Source: Selaginella moellendorffii (Eukaryota; Streptophyta; Lycopodiopsida; Selaginellales; Selaginellaceae). From it: DNA of 64,000 bases. Shown here piece by piece: positions 22,764 through 34,220 of this stretch (position 1 is its first letter; the number at the start of each line of letters is the position of its first letter). Both the position numbers and the translations under genes were made by a program. The stretch spans positions 2,043,739 through 2,107,738 of the forward strand of contig NW_003314268.1 in NCBI RefSeq assembly GCF_000143415.4, written 5' to 3'. The notes beneath the pieces were generated by a model. That model saw only the letters and a list, made by a program, of their open reading frames with translations. It searched no databases and was not told the DNA's origin.

Positions 22764-25019
22764 ATGGGCGAGCAGTCGACAAGCCCCCGCGCCATCCGAT
22801 GGCGCAAGGGCGAGCTCATCGGCGTCGGCGCCTACGGCCGCGTCTACATGGGGATGAACCTTGACTCCGGCGAGCTCATCGCGGTCAAGCAGGTGCGTTT
22901 CCCTCGCAAGTTTTGAGCTGCATTTCGAGCTCCTGGTGCATTGCCTTCTCTAGGTCTTGATCGCGGCCAGCAACTTCGCCAAGGGCAAGGCCCAGCTCAG
23001 TGCTCACATCCGGGAGCTGGAAGAGGAGGTGAAGCTGCTCCAAAACTTGTCACACCCCAACATAGTTGTAAGTGTCTCCTGTGGCGGTTGAATTTGATGA
23101 TCAAGATGTGTGGCAGAGGTACTTAGGAACCGCCAGGGAGGAGGAGGCGCTCAACATCTTTCTTGAATTTGTTCCCGGTGGATCTATTTCGTCGCTTCTT
23201 GGGAAGTTTGGTTCCTTCACAGAACCCGTGATTCGTATGTATACTAGGCAGTTGCTCTTGGGGCTTGAATACCTTCATCAGAATAAAATAATGCACCGAG
23301 ATATCAAGGTAAAGTGAGTGATTTAGATGAAGGGTATTTTTCTTACTTCCATTCATGCAGGGAGCAAATATATTGGTAGACAACCAGGGCCACATAAAGG
23401 TAGCAGATTTTGGAGCATCGAAAAAAGTTCTTGAGCTGGTAGGCGTTGAATGCCTTTTTGATTTGGCCATTTCATGATTGCGTTTCGACGCAGGCAACCA
23501 TTTCGGAAGCAAAGTCCATGAAAGGGACCCCGTACTGGATGGCCCCCGAAGTTGTCAGGCAGACTGGTCACAATTGGTAGGCCTCTGCTTTTTCTCGTCT
23601 TGGCTTTTCAAGTGTTTTTCGTATGTATCGTCTTATCAGGCAAGCAGACATATGGAGTGTGGGTTGCACTGTCATTGAGATGGCAACAGGCAAGCCGCCG
23701 TGGAGTGATCAGTTTCAAGAGGTATGCTCTCGTCATTTGTTTGAAAGAGAGAACTCGTCTATCTGGATTTTATATTAGGTGGCTGCCTTGTTCCACATCG
23801 GTACAACCAAGTCGCATCCTCCTATTCCAGAACATCTATCCCCTGATGCAAAAAGTTTTCTTTTAAAATGTCTTCAAAGGTACTACCCATCTGAAAATGC
23901 ATGCTCATTGCTGTTCTTTTTGGTGCAGGGAGCCACGACTGAGACCAACAGCTGCAGAGCTTCTTAAGGTGTGTGCGCTTTGATTATGCCATGTTCTCAT
24001 ATATATGTTCTTGCCAGCACCCTTTTGTTTCAGAAACGTACGACAGTAATGCCATGGCGCCCAAATTTATACCAACGGTTGATGATTGTCAGTTAAGAAA
24101 ATCATTCGTAGATGATCTCAATTGTTCAGTGAGGCTGGACTCTCCCTGTGCGAGCTTATCAAACGACGAGGTTTGCCACGACGTAGAATGTTTCGTTAAT
24201 GACTTTGTGTTTCGACTTGAAGATATGTCCAAGCTTCAACCCGGTGTCGGAGCCTTCATACGTGGAAGGCGCCTGTTGGACACTTGGTCGCAGCAATTCT
24301 GCGGATCCAGTCGGTCCTTCGAGCCATACTGACGACGATGACGTTACAGAGTCAAAAATCAAAGCTTTTTTGGAGGCGAAGGTAGAGCAAGAGGTTGATT
24401 CCATGTTCTGAAGGCTTTCTTGGCGCAGGCATCGGAACTGGCAAAGTTGCAAACTCCACTCTACGAAGAATACAGCCTCTACAAAGGCAGCAGTGAGGAG
24501 CCAAATTCGAGTTTTGTTGCACCGTTGAGTCCCGCAAGGCCGAGGCCACCTACAGCTAGTAGGTCCCCAAGCAAAGGGAGCAGTTTCAGTGAGAGGTCTA
24601 CGTACGTGAGAAACAGTTGCGAAAGTGATGCAAGTGTCAGCTCAGACAGTGCTGCTCCCGCACCTGGTCCCGCGGCGAATTTCAATCCACTGCTCGAGGT
24701 CAGACTAAATGGACAGGATTTTCCACCATCCATTCGCAACTCCAGGTACGTTTCACCCCTTCGTTTTTTAGTATGTTGACCCGGACACTGAAATACCCTT
24801 GCAGTAGCTTCTGCGACAGGCAGAGGCAGTGGAAGGAGGAGCTCCAGCAAGAGCTCGAAATGAAGAGGGGTAATATGACACGTGTTTAAAGTCATTGGCA
24901 TTAAGTTTTGATTTGTGTTTGCAGAAGAGAAGCGCAAGCTTGCGCGGCATGCAAGTGGAGCAACATCTCCGTTGTTTCAGCGGCAAAGCAGTCGGCTGGG
25001 CTTCTCTCCCGTCAGATAA
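22764..25019 (+). CDS. ANP: ANP/NPK1-type MAPKKK
   Basis: MEKK-class MAP kinase kinase kinase. In plants the ANP/NPK1 group acts in cytokinesis and oxidative-stress signalling upstream of a MAPKK and MAPK. The kinase domain starts near residue 13 ([20 protein letters not shown]). It contains VKQ with the lysine, [20 protein letters not shown] and the activation segment [12 protein letters not shown]. The domain ends near HPFV. A regulatory C-terminus follows with SFNPVSEPS, an acidic stretch, a Ser-rich stretch, and a Lys/Arg-rich coiled region near the end ([14 protein letters not shown]). About fifteen short exons are joined by introns of about 50 bp. Between kinase and tail the reading needs the acceptor before ATA TGT CCA near 24223. 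The stop is TAA at 25017-25019. Confidence 0.9.
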
Positions 25020-25056
25020 GACTGTGAATTTCCTATTCCTGTAACTTTTTTACTCC

Positions 25057-25062
25057 AATAAA
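25057..25062 (+). other. AATAAA poly(A) signal
   Basis: AATAAA lies 38 bp after the MAPKKK stop codon, a good position for its 3'-end processing signal. Confidence 0.5.
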
Positions 25063-25145
25063 TTGCCTATGAACGAGTTGACCTGCTAGGTTAGGGTCAC
25101 AGAGATCGGTATTTGGATGAGGGACACAGATGGGTGACAGGCAGC

Positions 25146-27472
25146 ATGGCACTATCCAGCGAATTGCAGTGCGAAGCTGTTGTCAATCAGGTGGTCGGCC
25201 GTGTGAGAGCCTCGGGATACAGTGATGGAGTTTGCAACGAGCTCAGGGAGCACTTTGCGCGTCTTCCATCACGGTAAATCACCAGCTTGTTGCCAAATCG
25301 AATGTGACTTTGGTGTGTTTTCTTGTTGCAGCTACACGCTCAACATTGATGTGGAGCGGCATGAGGATGTCCTGCTTCATATGAAGCTCATCCAGCAAGC
25401 ACGGGATGAAGAAATCAGCTCTCGAGTTAATTCCGTGGAAGCACCTTCTCTTCCGGTCGTAAATGCTCGCAAAGTTCAGCTGGGGGGCGGCTTGGATACC
25501 GATGCTGCTTGCAATCATGTGGGTTCTAGCTACAGTTGGCTTGCTGCCATGTCGAAGTTACCCAAGCCAGCGTTTGGTTCCAGCACTAATCTTGCGGGGA
25601 TTATTGCTGGAAGCCCGGCTAAAGTTCATCCGTCGTTTGGAATCGGCAGTGCACCTCCGGCGGCGATTCCTCGTCCCATGTTTGCTTCTCTGGAAACAGA
25701 AGAGCGGAGTGGTGGCTGCAGCTCGTGCTATGGATACGAACTGACTCTGGCTTCTTCGGACAGGCATGGATTGCTGAAGTTCTTCACGTCAGCTTTGAGT
25801 AACTCCTCGCTCGAGCTGAATATCAAGGTTGGCTGTTCATCTTTCAAATGCGTAAAACTGTCTCGTAAGACTGTTTCGTTGTTTCCAGGAAGCACATGTT
25901 TTCAGCACGACTGATGGAATGGCACTCGAAGTTTTTGTTGTTGAAGGCTGGATAGGGGATGATGTGAGTTTTGTTTTATGCCTTTTCCTATATCTCTTGT
26001 TGTTTTGTGTGTGTGGCAGCCAGAAGAACTAAAGCAAGCCGTTTTGACGGCATTGAGCTCCAACTTCACTGAAAGGGCACGACTTAGAGAAGTTGTCGAA
26101 AGCTTAGCTTATGAGGACTGGGCTGTGGACTACAACAATGTGAGGTTCAGTAGATTGTTTTTGCTCATAACATCTTATCTTGATTATCCGTTTAGCTGCA
26201 TATTGGCGCTAGGCTAGGAGGTGGCTCTTCTGGAAGACTATATCGTGGGAAGTACCGTGGTCAAGACGTGGCCATCAAAGTGATCATGCTCGACGAAGCG
26301 GATGGTCATTCGGACTCTGGCACCCTGCGTGGCGCTCCAGCTGCCGAGCTTCTTCAAGTTTTTAAGCAAGAGGTTTCAATAATGAGGTACTTGATGGTCG
26401 TGTAATTGTTAACGTAATGCCTCTAGATTCCCCACAGAATGGTTCGGCACAAGAATCTTGTTCAGTTTATTGGAGCCTGTGCGAACTGGCCAAGACTGTG
26501 CATTGTGACTGAGCTAATGGCCGGTGGCAGGTGAGGAGCTTTCTTTGGCCTCAGAGGTTAATCACGATTCTTTAGTGTGCGAGATGTTCTTGAAAGTCGG
26601 GAGGGCGGCCTTGAGGTTCCTGCCGCACTTAAGGTGCTTCGAGATGCGGCAAAGGGAATGGATTTCTTGCATAGGTTTGTCTTTTCTATCACTGCGCTCA
26701 AATGACACTTGTTCATGCAGAAGAGGAATCGTGCATCGGGATTTGAAGTCTGCAAACTTGCTTATTGACGAGCACGATGTAAGCCAGTTGATTTGTTTGA
26801 GTCCTGTTCCTGATTTTATTTATTTATGTAGGTGGTCAAAGTTTGCGATTTTGGTGTTGCCCGACTGAAGCCTTCGAATGTAAATCGTTCTGGCTCTGGG
26901 AACTGGCCTGCCGAAATGACTGCTGAAACTGGCACATATCGCTGGATGTCACCTGAGGTCCGTTCGCTCGCAGTTTTCGTTTGCTTAAAATCAGTTACAG
27001 GTGCTGGAACACAAAGCGTACGATCACAAGACCGATGTCTACTCTTTTGGCATCATGATCTGGTAACAAGGCACTTTGTACAGAACACTGCGCAAACAAT
27101 CTGTTTTTCAGGGAACTTCTTACAGGTGATATACCTTATTCCGATTTAACACCACTTCAAGCGGCTATAGGCGTGGTGCAAAGGTGGCCGGACTTTCTAT
27201 TATTGAGATTCGGCAACCCATGCTTTTTCGTTTCAGGAAGCTGCGGCCATCAATGCCTGCGTCCGTCCCTGATAAGCTCGTTAATCTCGCTGAGAGGTGT
27301 TGGAATCAAGATCCACAGCTACGACCCGAGTTTAGTGAAGTACGATGTTTCAGTTCTCGTTGTCATGTTGAAACTGCTTTTGTATATTCAGGTGTTGACC
27401 ATCATTGAGGAGCTGCAGAAACCACCGGCTAACAACTGGAGGAAAAGTTTCTTTAGAAAAAAGAAGCCGTAG
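25146..27472 (+). CDS. ACT-domain Raf-like kinase (STY8/17/46 type)
   Basis: Cytosolic dual-specificity kinase of the plant Raf-like MAPKKK group C/STY family. Arabidopsis STY8/17/46 phosphorylate transit peptides of chloroplast precursors. The N-terminus ([20 protein letters not shown]) and the block [17 protein letters not shown] are typical of the family. An ACT-like domain follows ([21 protein letters not shown] ... [10 protein letters not shown]), shared with bacterial amino-acid sensors. The kinase part has [36 protein letters not shown] and [11 protein letters not shown], and ends in the basic FFRKKKP. The start ATG at 25146 gives a first exon to 25273; about twelve exons follow. It lies only 126 bp after the MAPKKK stop on the same strand. 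Function as a transit-peptide kinase is inferred from family only. Confidence 0.9.
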
Positions 27473-27843
27473 CTTGTTGGGAAAAACATATTCGAGACGG
27501 GAGTGCTTGTAGAGGTTTGATATCAAACACGTCTGATTTGAGCCATCCTTGTGGCAGCCAGCATGCCAATGGTGCTAGTAGGTGACAAAGAGCGTGATGT
27601 GTTTCTTGGCGCCAAGCAGCCGGCAAACTCGTTGGAAAAGAAAGGGTCATCTTGGAGCTTGACACTTTCAAAACCGGTGTTTTGTAAGTGATTTCATTTC
27701 TAGAAGGGAAGCCGCCTAGGTGTGAGACACTTTGTTTTACTAATTGGATTAGAAAAAACCAATGCAGATGGTATGCTTGCAGGGGTAATATATAAAGGTG
27801 TAACCAACCGAGCGATGGGAACGAAGCTCGCTGCTGCCTGGCC
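27473..27843. other. Intergenic stretch with lipase promoter
   Basis: No gene seen. Contains the 3' flank of the STY-type kinase and the core promoter of the lipase gene. The 161-residue minus-strand frame here has no recognisable domain. Confidence 0.55.
27789..27797 (+). promoter_or_regulatory. TATA box of lipase gene
   Basis: TATATAAAG lies 55 bp before the ATG at 27844, a typical distance for a TATA box with a short leader. Confidence 0.7.
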
Positions 27844-29419
27844 ATGGTATCTCTCAGGCTTGCTATCGTAGCTTTGGTTCTTCTTGCTGCGCACAATGCA
27901 CTCGGAGTTGCAAATCCTAGAGGTCTGGGGGTTTGCACCAGTTTCGTCTTGCCAGAGGCTTACCAGTGCACCGAGTACATCGTAAGGAACTCTCCACGCT
28001 TTTGCGCGTACTTACCTTGGAATGCAGGTTGAAACTGCCGATGGCTATAAGCTGGCGCTCGAGAGAGTCGCGAAGAACTGTACCACGCCGACGCTGGGTC
28101 CTGTGTTCCTCTACCACGGGATTATGGAGGTTCTCGCATCCTTGGTCTCCACGCATTCGTTAATTCGTCCATTTCTTGCAGGGTGGCGACATCTGGGTGC
28201 TCAACCCGCCTGATGAATCGCTAGCTTTTATCATGGCGGACGCGGGCTACGATGTTTTCATTGGCAATGGACGTGCCTCCATGTTCAGCTCTCACAACTT
28301 GTTCTCGCGAGCGGATACGGTAGAACTCGTGTTTAGATAATGATATCACGATGACGATCGATCGTATGCGTGCAGAGGTTCTGGGATTGGAGCATGGACG
28401 AACTCGTCGTCCACGACTTACCAGCGTTGCTAACTTACGTGAACACTCTGACCGACAAAAGGATTTTCTTTGTTGGCTACTCACAGGGGACACAAGTCGC
28501 ATTCGCCGCCTTGTCTCAGTCTGGGAACAAAGCAGCGAGCCTTATCGAAAGGGCCGCAATGCTAGCTCCCATTGCGTACCTCAACCATGTCCGAGCACCG
28601 ATGATCGGAGAGGCTGCTCGACGCCGATTGGATCAAGTGAGTCTTGAGTTTAGAGTCTTTTTTGGAAAAAGAAGTTCTGGTTTCTCTGTTTCGCAGGTAT
28701 TGCTTCGATCGGGGATCAGCGAATTCAGCCTGTCAAAGTAAGCGTTGGGCTTCTAATGTGAGCTGATTTATTTTGTTTTTCTCCTTGCCTAGTGCTGCTG
28801 GACGGCAAGTTCTTAACATCATCTGTAGACAATCAAACCTTGATTGCATCGACGATCTGCTTACTCTTTTCACAGGTACTTTGGGTCTTCGCATAAACTT
28901 TCGATTGTTTGCCTGCTTTTCAAGGTCCAAACTGCTGCGTCAACGTGAGTAGAATGAGCTACTACAACATGTACGAGATGCAGTCAACCTCCATGAGAAA
29001 CCTCGCACACCTTGCTCAGCGTAAGCTTTCGTGCTTCCCAATTCAATCCTAAACATCTATCCGTCTTTCCACCAGTTGTTCGATCGGGACGGTTCGCGAA
29101 GTTCGACTTCCAGGTCCCGGGAAACATCGACCACTACGGGGTGCTCATACCTCCCTCGTACTCTCTGTCGACGATCCCAGTGAGCATTCCCATGCTGCTT
29201 GTCTATGGCGGGCGAGACGAGCTAGCGGACCAAGCCGACGTGCAGCACCTCATCCGCGACCTCCACAGGACCAGCGTCGAAGTTCTCTTCCTCCCGCGCT
29301 ACGCACACGCCGACTTTGTCCTCGGCATCAATGCCAACGTCGACGTCTATCCCCACGTCCTGGAATTTTTCCAGTCCACCATCGGGAACAACTCTAGCAT
29401 GGCCCCTCCTCGCGGCTAA
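27844..29419 (+). CDS. Acid-lipase-type alpha/beta hydrolase, secreted
   Basis: Predicted triacylglycerol or steryl-ester lipase of the gastric/lysosomal acid lipase family. A signal peptide (residues 1-22) is followed by the family's N-terminal lid motif (YQCTEYIVETADGYKLALER). The oxyanion region is LYHGIMEGGDIWVLN. The nucleophile elbow is GYSQG, the acid is in GGRDELAD, and the catalytic His is in YAHADFVLG, so the full Ser-Asp-His set is present. The family's IGNGR block is also present. Several short introns (about 45-60 bp) interrupt the gene, the first directly after YIV. The protein is about 390 residues, normal for plant LIP1-type lipases. Extracellular or vacuolar location is inferred from the signal peptide. 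Confidence 0.9.
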
Positions 29420-29555
29420 ACTCTCTTTACTTATATAACTAAGAGTTCTTAGAATCACTGGTAATCTGTGTCGGGTCAGATCGACGGTCAGATCTTGCCC
29501 ACTTGTTCTGTTAAAAATCTCTAGGGTTTCTAGAATGTTCCACGTAAGTCGGCTA

Positions 29556-29570
29556 AGGGTTTAGGGTTTT
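29556..29570 (+). promoter_or_regulatory. Telo-box upstream of mtHSP70
   Basis: Two joined AGGGTTT units, followed by a third partial one (TTAGGGTC near 29579), lie 60-75 bp before the start codon. Telo-boxes are known plant promoter elements of translation and organelle-biogenesis genes, which fits a mitochondrial chaperone. Confidence 0.65.
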
Positions 29571-29628
29571 AAACCATTTAGGGTCTTCTCTCCGGCGGGT
29601 TTTCTAGGGTATAGGCGCTTGCAAGGCT

Positions 29629-31899
29629 ATGTCGATGTTGGCGAGAATTGCCAAGCGAGCCGTGCAGGCCTCGGGCTCCAGCCAGGTATTCTATTCGGTG
29701 CTTGGATCATCGGCCGCGATTCTTGTTTCCTGACTCCATTTTTCCTATTTTTTTCTTTGTATAGGCGGCTCACAGGCTCACAACGTCTCCACTGCTTTCG
29801 AGATGGTCTAGAAACTACAGGTGAGGCTCTCGAATTGATCTTGTCTTGCTTTTTGCTTTGGGCTAAAATCGAGAATGGCTGCTTGGTGTTGTTGTAGCAA
29901 AGCTGCTGGAGGGGATGTCATCGGTATCGATTTGGGCACAACGAATTCTTGCGTTTCTGTGATGGAGGGCAAGGTAACTATCACATTTCTCTTTTTTCGT
30001 GCTTGTTATGGCGAAAATTTTTTTCTTCACTTCTAGACTCCTCGGGTGATTGAAAATTCTGAGGGCGCTCGAACTACACCCTCGGTTGTGGCCTTCACGC
30101 CCAAAGGCGAGCGTCTGGTCGGCACTCCTGCGAAGCGTCAAGCGGTCACCAACCCGACAAATACCATCTTTGGTTCGAAGAGGCTTATCGGTCGCCAGTT
30201 TGATGACCCTCAAACTCAGAAGGAGATGAAAATGGTTCCTTACAAGATCGTAAAGGCTCCAAACGGCGATGCGTGGGTGGAAGCTGGCGGACAGAAGTAC
30301 TCGCCCAGTCAGATTGGTGCTTTCGTGTTGATGAAGATGAAGGAAACTGCTGAGGCCTTCCTTGGTCGCCCCGTGACCAAGGCTGTCATCACTGTGCCAG
30401 CTTATTTCAATGACGCCCAAAGGCAGGCAACTAAGGATGCTGGAAGGATTGCTGGCTTGGAGGTTGCCAGGATTATCAACGAGCCTACAGCAGCTTCTCT
30501 GTCTTACGGCATGGACAAGAAGGAGGGCCTCATCGCGGTCTTCGACCTTGGTGGTGGAACTTTCGACATTTCGATCCTTGAGATCTCTGGCGGTGTGTTC
30601 GAGGTAAAGCTTTCTTTCTCTTTGTTTTCTCCGTGTATGACGACGCTCTTTCAGGTTAAAGCTACAAACGGGGACACCTTCTTGGGAGGGGAGGACTTCG
30701 ACAACACTCTCGTGGAGCACTTACTGGCTGAGTTCAAGAAGGACCAGGGGATTGATCTCTCCAGTGACAGGTTAGCCCTTCAACGGCTTCGCGAGGCAGC
30801 AGAGAAGGCGAAAGTGGAGCTTTCTTCTACGACGCAGACAGAGATCAACCTGCCTTTCATCACAGCCGATGCTTCGGGCGCTAAGCATTTGAACCTCACC
30901 TTGACTCGCTCCAAGTTCGAGGCGCTCGTGAGCAGCCTGATCGAGAAGACGAAGCAGCCGTGCAAGGACTGCCTGAAGGATGCCGGCATCACTGCCAAGC
31001 AGGTGGACGAGGTTTTGCTCGTTGGAGGCATGACCCGGATGCCCAAGGTTCAGGAAGTTGTGCTCAACATCTTCGGCAAGGATCCGTGCAAAGGCGTCAA
31101 CCCCGACGAGGTGGTGGCAATGGGAGCCGCCATTCAGGGTGGAGTTTTGCGAGGCGATGTGAAGGACATCCTTCTCCTGGATGTTACGCCACTGTCCCTG
31201 GGTATCGAGACTTTGGGAGGAGTGTTCACGAGGCTCATTCCGAGGAACACCACCATTCCAACCAAGAAGAGCCAGGTTTTCTCGACAGCAGCCGATGGTC
31301 AGACGCAGGTCGGTGTCAAGGTTCTCCAGGGAGAACGGGAGATGGCAACGGACAACAAGATGCTGGGGCAGTTTGACCTCGTTGGTATTCCTCCGGCACC
31401 GCGTGGGGTGCCTCAGATCGAAGTCACCTTTGACATTGACGCCAACGGCATTGTGAACGTATCAGCGAGGGATAAGTCTACCGGCAAGGAGCAGGCAATC
31501 ACCATTCAGTCGTCTGGAGGCCTGACCGAGTCCGACATCGAGAAGATGGTGAAGGAGGCGGAGATCTACTCGCAGAAAGACAAGGAGCGCAAGGAGCTCA
31601 TCGACGCCAAGAACGATGCCGACTCTGCGATCTACTCGACCGAGAAGAGCCTCAACGAGCACAAAGACAAGCTGCCTTCGGACGTTGTGACCGCCATCCA
31701 GAGCGCTGTGGCGGATCTCAAAAAGGCCGTGGAGAGCGAGAAGGTGGACCAGATCAGGCAAAAGATCAGTGCTACCCAGACTGCTGCGATGAAGATCGGC
31801 GAGACGCTGTCAAAGCAAGCACCGCCGAGCGGAGGTGGATCAGCGCCAGGTGGGGAGACTGCCGAGGCCGAGTACGACGATGTGAAGCAAGGTAAGTAA
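29629..31899 (+). CDS. mtHSC70: Mitochondrial HSP70
   Basis: ATP-dependent matrix chaperone that also drives protein import. Five exons (29629-29685, 29765-29820, 29898-29973, 30037-30603, 30655-31899) give 666 residues in frame. The first ~45 residues are rich in Arg, Ser and Ala without acidic residues, as in a mitochondrial presequence. The DnaK-type ATPase domain follows with [31 protein letters not shown] and the sequence [12 protein letters not shown]. Then come the linker DVTPLSLG, the substrate-binding domain and the lid. DnaK-like insertions and the absence of EEVD or HDEL show the mitochondrial type. The intron 30604-30654 is 51 nt, has no stop, and stays open if retained. The stop lies inside a GTAAGTAA string, a good splice-donor consensus; the unspliced ending is preferred because it matches family length. 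Confidence 0.96.
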
Positions 31900-32229
31900 A
31901 GAGCAGAGACGAAGCAAGAGAAACGCCTGACATTTTTCTTAGCGAAGAACTGTATCTTGTTAGCTAGATGGTATTTTTTTCCCTTTTTTCTTTTTGGTTT
32001 CTTTCTACGTAGGAGACCAAGAGCCATCAGATCGAGAGTTTGTAGTAGTAATAAGGGAGCAAGCAAGCTTTGGACTCTCTCTCTCTCTCTCTCTCGTGAT
32101 TTGTGTGGTACCCAACATGGGTATATGTTCTTCCTTCGCAGAAGGAAGAATTTGCCCGTTCTTGGCAAATGGTGCTTACATCCATTCTATTTCCTAGCTT
32201 TGTACATTTCGTGTCGAATCGCGATTCGA
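31900..32229. other. Shared 3' region of HSP70 and pseudokinase genes
   Basis: Convergent 3' ends, 330 bp apart. Holds pyrimidine tracts and a (CT)n run. No gene seen. Confidence 0.6.
32075..32095 (+). repeat. (CT)n microsatellite
   Basis: Uninterrupted CT dinucleotides in the 3' flank of HSP70. Confidence 0.9.
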
Positions 32230-33793
32230 TCAGTAGTAGGATGCAGTGGTGTACCGTGCTGGCGAGGCGCCAGCGGATCGAGGGACGTGCGCGCGCCAGT
32301 CGTGCTGATCCAGGTCTGTGCTCATCCGCGGCGGCGGCGGCGTCATATCTCTCCTCCGGGCAGCTTGGTGGTGGCTGAAAGTGGCGCTCCGCCCCAAGAA
32401 CTGCTGGTGCTGGTGCACGGGATTTGCAGCCGAGGAAGGTGAGCCGGACGAAGAAGTGGACGAGGCCGTCCGCGCGGTCATCTTGCTCGACTGCTGCATA
32501 TCCCGCATGGCGATGAGCGACTGGAGGAGCGACACGGCCTGCGGCATCCGGGGCCGGAGGCGGGGATCGTCGTGGAGGCAGCTGAGCGCGAAGTTGGCGA
32601 GATCTCTGGCCGCCGACAGTGGATTGCAATGCAGCAGCCTGGGATCCAGGATGCTGCCCAGCTTGCTGCTGTCGTTCACCACGCCCCTCGCCCACTTGAC
32701 GAACAGGCCCTGCTGGGATCCGCCACGCCCGCCGCCCAGGATGAGCCTCGCCATGTTGGTCTTGCCGCTCACAAGCTCCAGGAGCAAGATCCCGTAGGCG
32801 GTCACGTTGCCGGCCTTGGAGGCGTCACAGCTCTCCTCGCTGAGTAGGAGCTGGAGCTTGACCTCGTGCTTGTTCTTGCCGATCTTGTCCACCAGGACAT
32901 TTGAGGGGCCGAATCGCGACGCCTGAGCAAGAGATAAGAAGAAAGCTCTTAGATCTGTGTGTCTGGTCGGCGTCTGGACGAAATCCAGATCGAGAGAGAG
33001 AGAGAGAGAGAGATCATGACTACTACTAACCTGGAAGGGGGAGGATTGATGGAGAAACGCCAGGCCCTGCGCAGCTGCCAGGGCGATCTTGAGCCTGGCG
33101 TCCCAATTGAAATCCATCCTCTGGACGCGCCCTCCTCGATTGTGATCCGATGCTGATGGTAGCAGCAGCAGCTCGTCCAAGCCCGCGCTCGTCTCGGACG
33201 CCTCAAACACCACCAGCCGCCGCGAATTGGCCAGCGAGAAGCCGATGATCCGGCACACATTGCGATGCTCCAGCTGGGTCACGCGATGCAGCTGCTCGAT
33301 CCATTCCTCCTGCGACACCCGGCGGCGGCGCGATCAGAAACCCTCTCCCCAAGACTTGGAAATCGGAGCTTACCTCGCTCGTCGCGCAGGAATGGAGAAC
33401 AAGAACGTCCACCGCTATCTCTTCCTGCTCGAGGAAGCACCGGTGCACGGATTCCCGCAGCTGGGATCGAGGCGCGAAGTGATTGCACAGCCGAGCCAAG
33501 CGCTCGAACTCGAATCGGCGGAGCCGGCTGTCGCGCGCGCTCCAAGAGCTGGAGATCGATGGCACCGGCGGCAATGGCTGGGGAGGCGAGCGGCCACGGG
33601 CGGAGAAATCCGTCGGCGCTGGCAATGGGTGCGGCCGCCGGACGCTGCTGCTGCGACGGGCATGATTCGGGGATCGATCTGGTGGTGGAGCCGCCGCTGG
33701 CATTGGCCACACGCTCGCATCTTCGTCGCCTCGCTTGATCTTCTTGTTCTTCCTGTTCTTGGCGCTGCCTCTGGAGAATCCGAGGCAGCCCAT
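32230..33793 (-). CDS. Receptor-like cytoplasmic pseudokinase with MGC N-terminus
   Basis: Three exons (33793-33374, 33309-33031, 32922-32230) give 463 residues in frame. The protein starts MGCLGFS, a good N-myristoylation motif with an adjacent Cys that could be palmitoylated, so plasma-membrane attachment is likely. A basic and Pro-rich stretch follows, then a kinase-like fold: EHRNVCRIIGFS, ARLKIALAAAQGLAFLH, SNVLVD, YGILLLELVSGK and RLRPRMPQAVSLL. The glycine-rich loop and its lysine are not apparent. The HRD position reads as ASRFGPSN and no DFG is present (LQLLLSEES instead). It should therefore be a pseudokinase, perhaps a scaffold of RLCK type. The tail is Ser-, Gln- and His-rich. No close named family member is recognised. 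Confidence 0.8.
32992..33012 (-). repeat. (GA)n/(CT)n tract in pseudokinase intron
   Basis: A GA run on the plus strand that reads as CT on the coding strand. It lies inside the intron 32923-33030. Confidence 0.85.
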
Positions 33794-34220
33794 TGCTTTT
33801 GCTGCGCTGCGTGCCCTGGAATGGCGCGGTGGACCGTGCGCCGTGGTTGCGCGGTCTAACTTGGAGCCAAGGGTTATAAAGTCAACAATTGCATTGCATT
33901 ACCCATGCATGGACATTGGTAATGTTTGAAGCCTCCAATTATGGACTTGGACGATTCAATTCAAATCCATCCATTCAACCATCAACTCCTAGGAACCAAA
34001 CAAAAGCAAGAAGCTCTCCTGCAAACTCGGGGCTGACCTAGAACGTGAGATCCTGGCCTCTTGGTCATCTCCAGACGCCGTGCTTGATCCGGTGGGTGAG
34101 GTTGCGCAGGGTCAATCGTACTTCCCCCTTCCAAATTACGCGTTGCTTTGGATCTAGACTAGAGATTTTCTCCAACTCTTGTCAAAACCCTAGGAATGTG
34201 GGTAGTAGGGTAGCGGGGGA
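33794..34220. promoter_or_regulatory. Divergent promoter, pseudokinase / site-1 protease
   Basis: 427 bp between opposite start codons. An AAACCCTA telo-box-like motif is at about 34186-34193, just before the protease ATG. No coding sequence recognised. Confidence 0.5.

Noticed and set aside
18433-25019. Kinesin and ANP-type MAPKKK as a NACK-NPK1 cytokinesis module
   Set aside because: ANP kinases do work with NACK kinesins, but this kinesin is short and lacks KIN-7 features, so the proximity is not evidence of a module.
29863-30720. 285-residue minus-strand frame opposite HSP70
   Set aside because: Antisense shadow of the well-supported HSP70 exons.
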